Below, in pieces: positions 58,501 through 64,000 of a stretch of DNA of 64,000 nucleotides (its first letter is position 1; every line of letters starts with the position of its first letter). Source of the DNA: Ascaris suum (Eukaryota > Nematoda > Chromadorea > Rhabditida > Ascarididae); assembly GCA_013433145.1 (NCBI GenBank), contig CM024187.1:19085826-19149825 (forward strand). Direction: 5' to 3'. The notes below the pieces were generated by a model. It searched no databases. It saw only the letters and a list, made by a program, of their open reading frames with translations, and was not told the origin of the DNA. Position numbers and translations under genes: made by a program.

Positions 58501-61210
58501 GGAACCTTGTCAAAAATAGGCCAGTGCCTTCGCTTCAAGAAGATATGGTATTGTGCCTTCGATGGCAGCCGTTATTTCGAATTGTTGATCATCTATTCAG
58601 TTCAAAATACTACTGCGTGTGGAAATTTGAGGGTTTTACCTTTCATTGCATGAAAGGTTTAGAGGATACAGCTAACCGTAGCGCGTAGACTAATGGACTT
58701 GACCAGATAGCCAAAGATAGTGGCTTGAGCCCAGCGAGCGCTGCACTTTTTCCCTTCTGCCCGTTTGCTCATGTTTCATTGCAAAGTTAAGTACAATGAA
58801 TGCAGTTGAAAATGCATGAAAATTTTAGTTCTGTGACGACCTTCACCTAGTTTTCTGAAAAAAAAAACAGTCGGAATTCCCAAATGGCACTTACTTCCTT
58901 CCTAATCCCTCCTACTTGGTTTGCATCTGTTGCAAATCCAATCTGATGCAGCTGTGCTTTGAGCAGCAGTTCCCAAGTTATCACGGATGTTGACTCCAGG
59001 CATCGGACGTCAACATTTTATGAAACCATGTTTTCATTCAGTGCTGCGTTGTGTCCTTCTCCTTCCTCCACTTGTAGCCGACAGTCGCAACTAGTGACCA
59101 TCACACTAATGACGCATCTCCTCAGTGGATTTGTGGATAAGAGAAGACTGCAGTTCGCGTGCTTAGGAAGCATTTAAAATATATGTGCGCAACTAATAGT
59201 TGTTTTTGGTTTTGAGTATGCAACAAATTGTGCATCACAGTTTTCCTTAGGGATCGCTGTATCGATCATTGGCTACACTCAGCTGCCAAAACAGCACATA
59301 AATCTTGCTCACATAACTTCATTCGGCATGGTCAATCCTTCCAATTAGTCTCTCAGCAAGTTTTCCTTACGAAAGTTCACAAGGTGATGAGTACTGTCGG
59401 CTTTATTCCAAGGTCATCTATTGCATAATTAAGGGAGCAACATATAGCAACTGAATAGAGAAGGAGCATACAAAAATAGCATCTTAATTTTTAATTGCTA
59501 ATGTTCATTCACTTTAGCATACTCGAATGTACGATGCCTTATTGAATATAGTATAAAAAGGCAATACGAAATAGCACAACTTTTTATACTGTATCGGAAC
59601 GTAGAAGTGTACCGGAACAAAGATCGCATTGTTCCGATGCACATGTGCTATAATTCACCTTTATTGGTCGTCCTTAAAGAAAATATCTGATGAAGATTGC
59701 AAGTTTTAGCACTCAATTACAGTTTATAAACGAATAAGTAAACTAAACATATGACGTACCATTCGTAGCCAAACATTTGTCATCATTATTTGGTTTTTCT
59801 CCTCCTGAAAAAAAAAATCGCCTTTCTACATTTCTTCCTGTATTACCTCTAAGGAAAAGTCATGAGAAGGAATGCTCGTTTAATTCGTTTCATAATATTG
59901 CCAACAAATAGACGGATGCTCGGCCAGATTTTAAATGATGGGTTTCATAAGTGCTTCGCAAGTACGACAACAATTAAGGGATATTTGCTTTTTGGGATCT
60001 CGTTGTAACACTGAAGAGAGCTTCGTTTGTGAACTGAGGTGAATTTCTCGATTTCGAAGGTAATCATCGAATTGCCATCATTAGCCGTCTTTTTCTTACT
60101 GAGAGAAGCATGTAAAAAAGAAGCAAAATGGCTTTGCTTTAACTAAGTGAGTGCTAAGTCATAGTTTAGTATTTTAGTTAAAATTATGGTTTTCTCGACT
60201 GCTATCAGAGTTTTATTGAGTGGCGTGCAATTGCATCAATGGGCTCTTTATTAAATAATTGACCGGAATAAGAAGAAAACTTTTAATCCATGGCCTTGAC
60301 GGGGTTTGCTATGTTTTCAAAAGAGCTTTCTCTCGCAGGAGAAGTTAAAGTAAAGGGAAACCGACAATATCGATGATTTGCTGAAAGTCGATCCCCAGAT
60401 ATACGATCACAGCCTCGCCTTCGTTTTTCACCGGTCTTGCAAGTTTATTGTATCCGGAACCAAGTTTGTCGTAAAGAAGCCGCTCATAATCACCAGCCCA
60501 GGCAGCTAAAAGAGGCGAGCCATTTCCAGAAATGCTCTTCAAAAACCCTGAGACAAAAGAGGGTCTAAATAAACAGCACTGCAGTCAAACTTTCGCCCTT
60601 ACCTACGATGTTTGGATTCTCTCACCGCTGTAAGTTATGGGGCTTCCTTCACTACTGTATGTTGTGGGGATTCCCTTGCCACTGTAAGGTGTTCGGATTA
60701 CCTCGCCGTTGTACTATCTGGGATTCTATGGTTACTATATGGTGTATGAATTGCACGGGATGGAGGCTATGAGAATAAAACGAGGGAGGCAGTACTGGAG
60801 GGATTGCGCGGTTGACAAGAACGATTGCATGCAAAGAGGAACTCCGTCATTTAAACATCTCTTTGTGCATGACACTTTTCGTTTCTCTGTCTCTCCCTTG
60901 CAGATGATGCCCGAACGGTTTAACCGTTAACGTCCTCGCACTATTTCCTTAAGAATGATCAATGTAAAAGCTATCAGAAATATACGATTTATGTAACTTT
61001 TAGAACTTTTCCTGTAGTTCAATTAAATAAATGCATCGCTCTAGCTTAAGAAAGTACGGGTCCTTGGGAGGCCTACACTTCTTAAATTGCATAGGATGAA
61101 GAGCGATTCTAGCGACTTTGAGACTAACCGGTTTTAGCACCAACTGAATAAAACATTCCAAGCAGGATGATAAGCCCAACGCGGATAGCGGTCGGTGGCA
61201 AAATGTTCAT
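47551..61210 (-). CDS. Nicotinic acetylcholine receptor alpha subunit, ACR-16/alpha7 group, 16 exons
   Basis: Plasma-membrane Cys-loop, acetylcholine-gated cation channel subunit. Sixteen exons join in frame to about 619 codons. In order: a signal peptide ([20 protein letters not shown]); the N-terminal helix [15 protein letters not shown]; loop D (NVWLRM); loop A ([10 protein letters not shown]); a Cys loop with 13 residues between cysteines ([15 protein letters not shown]); loop B (GSWTYSG); loop C with the vicinal pair [11 protein letters not shown] that defines alpha subunits; M1 ([14 protein letters not shown]); M2; M3; a long intracellular loop with [11 protein letters not shown], shared in pattern with ACR-16 (SLLANVLDIDD); and M4 ([16 protein letters not shown]), ending LVV-stop. 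Aromatic ligand-binding positions are present. M2 is unusual (see findings). Exons 2 and 3 (140 and 45 bp) match vertebrate CHRNA7 sizes as I remember them. Introns are 0.1-1.5 kb. Ortholog within the ACR group is not settled. The M3-M4 loop boundaries are the least certain. Confidence 0.94.
47807..47899. repeat. (TA)n microsatellite, about 46 units
   Basis: Uninterrupted TA dinucleotides over 93 bp in the last intron of the receptor gene, about 120 bp from the M4 exon. It creates artefactual Ile-Tyr frames on both strands. Confidence 0.98.
48335..48475 (-). CDS. Receptor exon 15 (pre-M4 helix)
   Basis: Encodes [20 protein letters not shown], the amphipathic MA helix before M4 (compare LHLILKELQFITARMRK). 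Phase 0 both sides; acceptor GGGCTTTAG, donor GTATGC. Confidence 0.92.
48893..48940 (-). CDS. Receptor exon 14 (M3-M4 loop, candidate)
   Basis: Sixteen codons, [16 protein letters not shown], phase 0 both sides. Chosen because it bridges exons 13 and 15 in phase. The loop is poorly conserved, so it could be skipped or have other boundaries. Confidence 0.5.
49265..49288 (+). repeat. G14-A-G8 tract
   Basis: A run of 14 G, one A, then 8 G in receptor intron 13. The sense strand of the receptor transcript would carry the C-rich complement. Confidence 0.95.
49330..49384 (+). CDS. Candidate exon a of a nested antisense gene
   Basis: After GTCTTCAG, 55 bp read [18 protein letters not shown], phase 0 in and phase 1 out at GTCGAG. 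Joins in phase to the next + strand candidate exon. Weakest member of the set because it is short and the donor is poor. Confidence 0.25.
49486..49549. repeat. (AT)n microsatellite, 32 units
   Basis: Uninterrupted AT dinucleotides over 64 bp in receptor intron 13. Confidence 0.98.
50156..50322 (-). CDS. Receptor exon 13 (M3-M4 loop)
   Basis: Entry phase 1 after TTGCAG matches the exit of exon 12; reads [20 protein letters not shown], then a Ser/Thr/Asn-rich stretch, and exits phase 0 at GTGCGT. Typical of the variable intracellular loop; homology cannot be checked by eye. Confidence 0.6.
50370..50439 (+). CDS. Candidate exon b of a nested antisense gene
   Basis: Acceptor AACGCAG, donor GTGAGG, 70 bp; reads [20 protein letters not shown]. 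Phase 1 in, phase 2 out, fitting the neighbouring candidate exons. The alternation of hydrophobic residues suggests the first beta strand of a PH-like fold, which is inference. Confidence 0.4.
50534..50755 (+). CDS. Candidate exon c of a nested antisense gene
   Basis: Follows TTTCCAG and is open for 222 bp. Segments [27 protein letters not shown] and [13 protein letters not shown] look like successive beta strands, separated by a Ser/Pro-rich insert. Phase 2 in and out with GTACTA as donor. A weak resemblance to part of the CLEC16A/GOP-1 C-terminal region was considered but is not reliable from memory. Confidence 0.42.
51284..51419 (+). CDS. Candidate terminal exon d of a nested antisense gene
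   Basis: After TGTATTCAG the phase-2 frame reads [20 protein letters not shown] and continues to a TAG. The F.L.S.DVVE....TQKLI pattern resembles the C-terminal helix of a PH domain. The in-phase join to exon c and the in-frame stop make a coherent 3' end. It lies in receptor intron 12 on the opposite strand. Confidence 0.4.
51618..51752 (-). CDS. Receptor exon 12 (M3-M4 loop, [10 protein letters not shown])
   Basis: Encodes [17 protein letters not shown], closely matching KSLLANVLDIDDDF of ACR-16, then a Ser-rich stretch. Phase 1 in and out. The donor could instead be GTGAGA, moving the end to 51594. Confidence 0.85.
52497..52594 (-). CDS. Receptor exon 11 (M3-M4 loop, candidate)
   Basis: Acceptor ATTGTAG; reads [16 protein letters not shown] and a Ser-rich tail. 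It is the frame that links exon 10 (phase 2) to exon 12 (phase 1). The donor GTTCAA is weak and the end could be 52515. An antisense + frame over these bases also looks protein-like. Confidence 0.5.
52758..52870 (-). CDS. Receptor exon 10 (start of intracellular loop)
   Basis: Encodes [18 protein letters not shown], the conserved post-M3 MX helix (compare IKSVFLQWLPWILRMGRP). Donor GTGAGT, phase 2. Confidence 0.9.
52871..53926. other. Receptor intron 9
   Basis: About 1.06 kb; nothing recognisable on either strand. Confidence 0.6.
53927..54039 (-). CDS. Receptor exon 9 (M3)
   Basis: Encodes [20 protein letters not shown] and LNFHHRSPE, the M3 helix and the conserved HHR motif. Phase 1 in, phase 0 out at GTAAGC. 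Confidence 0.96.
54654..54740 (-). CDS. Receptor exon 8 (M2 pore helix)
   Basis: Encodes [19 protein letters not shown] and QTSDTIPLI. The 9' residue is Met and the codon split with exon 7 gives Cys at 4'. The 20' Glu is retained. Boundaries are set by ATTTGCAG and GTAATT. Confidence 0.96.
55445..55639 (-). CDS. Receptor exon 7 (loop C and M1)
   Basis: Encodes the alpha-type loop [16 protein letters not shown], then [20 protein letters not shown] and [10 protein letters not shown]. The GEK before M2 carries the intermediate-ring Glu. Phase 1 in and out. Confidence 0.97.
55640..56523. other. Receptor intron 6
   Basis: About 880 bp; nothing recognisable. Confidence 0.6.
56524..56635 (-). CDS. 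Receptor exon 6 (loop B)
   Basis: Starts with the second Cys-loop cysteine ([13 protein letters not shown]) and ends NGEWQLL. An NTS sequon is present. Donor is GTCGGC, phase 1. Confidence 0.96.
56873..56957 (-). CDS. Receptor exon 5 (first half of Cys loop)
   Basis: Encodes [19 protein letters not shown] and [12 protein letters not shown] replaces the usual PPG. NVT is a glycosylation sequon. Phase 2 in, phase 0 out at GTTCTT. Confidence 0.95.
56958..58048. other. Receptor intron 4
   Basis: About 1.1 kb; nothing recognisable. Confidence 0.6.
58049..58209 (-). CDS. Receptor exon 4 (loop D/A region)
   Basis: Encodes [34 protein letters not shown] and WPVNAVIRF. The donor GTGCGG (phase 2) was chosen because it restores alignment with VLVNSSG-type sequences and the next exon's phase. 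Confidence 0.94.
58456..58655 (+). mobile_element. Possible mariner-type transposase relic
   Basis: A + frame reads [13 protein letters not shown], then [17 protein letters not shown] and YSVQNTTA. This resembles the mariner block KPGL..KK....WWD..G...FELLP..QTINS. It is short, without catalytic-triad context or visible terminal repeats. It lies in receptor intron 3. Confidence 0.28.
59760..59804 (-). CDS. Receptor exon 3 (45 bp)
   Basis: Exactly 15 codons, [15 protein letters not shown], containing the loop D Trp. Phase 0 both sides, TTTTCAG acceptor, GTACGT donor. The EKNQ...TN.WL pattern is invariant in the family. Confidence 0.97.
59805..60365. other. Receptor intron 2
   Basis: About 560 bp, nothing recognisable. 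The 5' splice site is GTCGGT, unusual but required by phase. Confidence 0.6.
60366..60505 (-). CDS. Receptor exon 2 (N-terminal helix)
   Basis: 140 bp encoding [20 protein letters not shown] and [13 protein letters not shown], the classical start of the mature subunit. Phase 1 in, phase 0 out. Confidence 0.95.
60615..60748. repeat. 27-bp minisatellite, about 5 degenerate copies
   Basis: Successive units such as GGATTCTCTCACCGCTGTAA and GGATTCCCTTGCCACTGTAA align at a period of 27, with about 60-75% identity between units by eye. It lies in receptor intron 1. Confidence 0.85.
61129..61210 (-). CDS. Receptor exon 1 (signal peptide)
   Basis: Start codon followed by [20 protein letters not shown] and YSVGAKT, a typical signal peptide with a hydrophobic core and small residues before cleavage. 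Exits phase 1 at GTTAGT. Confidence 0.88.
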
Positions 61211-61227
61211 ATTGCCCTGTTGAAACG

Positions 61228-61238
61228 CCTGTGTAGAA
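61228..61238 (-). promoter_or_regulatory. Probable spliced-leader acceptor before the receptor gene
   Basis: On the minus strand TTTCTACACAG ends 18 nt before the ATG, in the position expected of a trans-splice acceptor. Confidence 0.4.
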
Positions 61239-61296
61239 ACCTTAAAAAATTTAACACGTGTTGCTGAGTGAAGATTATTCAGAGACAAGGCCGGAA

Positions 61297-61362
61297 ATGA
61301 CAGAACTGGTTGACTTCAATCTCGATATAATGCACTTTGCTGAAAGCAAAACTTCCTATACG
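61297..61362 (+). CDS. Candidate first exon of a rightward gene
   Basis: Acceptor TTATTCAG ends 14 nt before an ATG; 22 codons (MTELVDFNLDIMHFAESKTS) follow to a GTATAC donor in phase 0. It joins in phase to the candidate exon at 62969, but the 1.6-kb gap and short length make the link weak. Confidence 0.22.
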
Positions 61363-62968
61363 GTATACACTCTATATGGAGAAGGTCGGAGTAGAGCTGC
61401 ACTGATTTTTAGGACTGAAAACATCAACACAATCTCGAGTGCCAAATTGTTCGGATTTTTCAAATACAGAAATTATTCACAGCGTTTTTCGCCGACTATC
61501 AGAATTTTTTTCACTTAATTCGGTTAGTTTTTAGTCGAAGATAGTCTTTATTATGATAGAACATTTTTGATACTAAAGCGACAAATAATTCAGCTGCTTG
61601 CCCGAACAAAACTTTTCTGTAGTGAAAATGGCTTAGATAGCACGAGTAATGCGTACAAAGTTGTAACACTCAGAGCAGTCGCAGCATTCAGTGTCGCTCT
61701 TTACTTATGTCTTGTGAAGGATGGGCATCTTATTCTATAGAGCCGACGGTCATTTTTCCCGCATGTTTTGTGTGTGTGTGTGTGTTTTTTTTGCAAATGA
61801 GTTAAATGGAGAGGAGGAAGAAGGGGAAAGGGAAGGAGGGGTCGACTTCTGAGGTTACGCAATAAGCTTTGTATAGATATAAACGTTTAGATAAATGAAC
61901 TTAGGTGTAGATCAAATAACAACTATCAAAATTACTAGTTCACAATCAAAACGAACTTTATAGAAGAGTTATGAGGAAATCCACAACGAGATAAGCGCGT
62001 GCAATCGATGAATGCTCAATCAGAGTAAAAAATATTTCCCTACAAAATTGGCAATGTAATTCGATTCTCATTAAAAACTGACATACATAGACGATGTGTT
62101 CATAGATTGCAATGGCAGAGCTTAAGCTGAATAATTCAACTTCAGCGTATTCTATGAGACGACAATTATTACTAGTAGTGCAATTCTTCACTATTTGTGT
62201 GCAATTATATAAGCAAAAGTATTGAGAAATTAATTGAAAATTCTACTCAGCATTTCAATAAGCATTTCTTCACAAAGATCACAGCTATAACCGACAACGA
62301 GGCCCTTTTTCAGTACGATACATCGCTCAACTGACTGAAAAAATTAGGTTTTTTTTAGACGGGCAGTGAATAAAAGCTTTAAAAAACGATATGGAAACAT
62401 CATTAATGAAGAGTTTTGATATCGAGAAAGAGTTTATTGATTAGAGGCTTACTTTTAACGATTCTAATTGCGTGAGTTTTTTTTTTTTCAATTCAAAATC
62501 ATGAATGCGAAAAATTTGTCTGTCACCTAATGATTGCTCCCATAATTAGCTCTGACGACAACGATTGATTTCGATTCTCTTTGAGATGGATTCTATGAAG
62601 CACTTTACAGGGGACGCTTGCAAGAATGATGCGCCCTCTTCGACCCATTTCTATGTACCAAAAAGTGGTTAATTTTAAGATCTGACGCTAAAACACTACC
62701 ATATTTTGAGGGTGGAAGTACATCTTTTCAACAATATCGACAGAGCATTTTCAAGTCGGCAAGGGTGTTGAAGTTGTGACCTCTTATTCTGTGATTGATG
62801 ACCAGGAAATGGCTTGTGTGCTCACCACATGACATATGCCCTTACATTGCTAATGAGCACACTTTAACTTTGCTAAGAGGGACCCTTCAGAGAAAATCTT
62901 AAGGTGAATAGCGTTCAGCCAAACGTGGAAGTGAGCTTTTTGATTGTTTTCTCCTTTTTTTTCCACAG
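61363..62968. other. AT-rich stretch right of the receptor gene
   Basis: Contains a short (GT)n near 61770 and a purine-rich run near 61810. No convincing gene. If the rightward gene starts at 61297 this is its first intron; otherwise it is intergenic and may hold the receptor promoter. Confidence 0.45.
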
Positions 62969-63091
62969 CTTTTGGCAACATTTAGTTTTTTGAAAACGAC
63001 ATTCACGGATAGTGCTGCAAGAAAATGGCAACTAAGAATTTTGCGGGCGATCTTGCATGATTCCAAGCGACAGCATCTAGATGAACACTTT
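62969..63091 (+). CDS. Candidate exon of an unrecognised rightward gene
   Basis: A strong acceptor (CTTTTTTTTCCACAG) precedes LLATFSFLKTTFTDSAARKW and QLRILRAILHDSKRQHLDEH. Phase 0 in. The frame continues to 63125, so the 3' edge (GTTTTC here) is chosen only because it joins in phase to the next exon. Family not recognised. Confidence 0.4.
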
Positions 63092-63173
63092 GTTTTCGCC
63101 CGCAAAGCCTTTGAAACCTCAAAAAGTTAAATCTGGAACCTCTAGAACTTTTGTGAGGTTCTGTCACGGATAG

Positions 63174-63431
63174 CACGTCCTGAATAATTTTTGCAATGAA
63201 TATGCCACTTCTGTGGCTTGGTTCCGAGACGTGAACGAGCGCTGCGCTGTGCCATTTGTGAACATGTTAATGACGCAGTTCAACAAAGAGTATGTCTTTT
63301 CCAAGGCAATAGGTGAGGGATGCTCGGGAACGATGGCCCTAACTTCCTCAGTTGTGGACGATTCACCTTCTCGCCGATTTGTCCCTGATATAAGAAAAGG
63401 TTATTGTGAAGATGCTGCAACCACTGCAAAG
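63174..63431 (+). CDS. Candidate exon of an unrecognised rightward gene
   Basis: Eighty-six codons open, including NEYATSVAWFRDVNERCAVP, FVNMLMTQFNKEYVF and a Ser-rich stretch, ending at GTTTAA in phase 0. Composition is clearly protein-like, with a helical WFRDVNERC segment. I do not recognise the family. Confidence 0.48.
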
Positions 63432-63548
63432 GTTTAATAGAATACAGTCCACAATATGTACATTTGTTTAAGAACGCCTCACACGAAAAGCAGGTGTCCA
63501 GTTCATTCCTTGAAAACTTGTAGACTTTGATAAATAAATTCCCGGCAG

Positions 63549-63626
63549 CCCAAAACAATACTGAGAGTTATTGTCGAATATGAAAGCATTAGTTCATCAC
63601 TCACATTGGAACATATCGTAGATGAG
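63549..63626 (+). CDS. Candidate exon of an unrecognised rightward gene
   Basis: After CCCGGCAG, 26 codons (PKTILRVIVEYESISSSLTL...HIVDE) to GTAAAC, phase 0 both sides, joining the previous exon. The gene would continue past the window edge; 63627-64000 shows no further clear exon. Confidence 0.42.
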
Positions 63627-64000
63627 GTAAACTCATCGTCACCTGATGCACTGCCGAAAACAGCGACAGGATGCTTCCCAAGAAGCATGATTTTTCAACC
63701 ATTAAACGTTTATTGGATTAGCAATATTTATTGCGCTTTTGCAAGGAAGTTCTCCAAAGGGAATTCACCAGCAATATCGAGTTCAACATCACGGGACCTG
63801 TCAAAATTCTTTAACAGCTTTCATCCTTCAAAAATTTTTCCCGGTTTCTACGGGCATTAACAGGTCAATAAAGTTATTGTCTACAGATATTCATGAAAAT
63901 TAGAGCGTTTGGAAATCTATAAATTGCAACCTTCCCACTTTAACGATAAAAAAAAATCCGATTTCAAGCGTTTTGCATTTTTAGCCATACAAAAACAGCG

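Noticed and set aside
58678..58744. tRNA-like element: 7-bp acceptor stem, A-box-like TAGACTAATGG, B-box-like GGCTTGAGCCC, then CTTTTT
   Set aside because: The T loop is not TTCGANT, the T stem has a mismatch, position 8 is not T, and no clear anticodon arm forms. At most a tRNA pseudogene or tRNA-derived SINE fragment.

Overview
The window looks like nuclear DNA of a nematode, probably a parasitic species with large introns; the species cannot be fixed from the sequence. The reasons are spliceosomal introns of about 40 bp to 3.4 kb with TTTCAG-like acceptors, moderate AT richness, AG acceptors 2 to 29 nt in front of three start codons (as in spliced-leader trans-splicing), and a nicotinic receptor whose intracellular loop resembles nematode ACR-16. 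Nothing prokaryotic is present. Most open frames in the window are shadows or intron noise; real coding sequence is in short exons joined below by protein similarity and intron phase.

Layout. (1) 1-2,367: 3' part of an unrecognised + strand gene. (2) 4,512-27,297, +: a complete tubulin-folding cofactor D gene (TBCD), 21 exons, about 1,196 aa by exon sum. Introns 1 and 13 hold decayed LINE retrotransposons. (3) 27,298-33,390: intergenic, with simple sequence and a purine/G tract. (4) 33,391-46,391, +: a complete beta-catenin-like protein 1 gene (CTNNBL1), 12 exons, about 541 aa. (5) 47,551-61,210, -: a complete nicotinic acetylcholine receptor alpha-type subunit of the ACR-16/alpha7 group, 16 exons, about 619 aa, converging on CTNNBL1. 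Its introns carry two long (TA)n tracts, a G tract, a 27-bp minisatellite and a possible mariner relic. A phase-consistent set of + strand exons at 49,330-51,419 may be a gene nested antisense within it. (6) 61,297-63,626 and beyond, +: scattered coding-like exons of an unrecognised gene running off the right edge, possibly head-to-head with the receptor gene.

The three recognised genes are not one pathway: TBCD assembles alpha/beta-tubulin dimers, CTNNBL1 is a nuclear factor associated with the Prp19/CDC5L splicing complex, and the receptor is a ligand-gated cation channel. The most notable observations are an unusual M2 pore in the receptor (Met at 9', Asn at 2'), relaxed 5' splice sites in all three genes, and the possible antisense nested gene.
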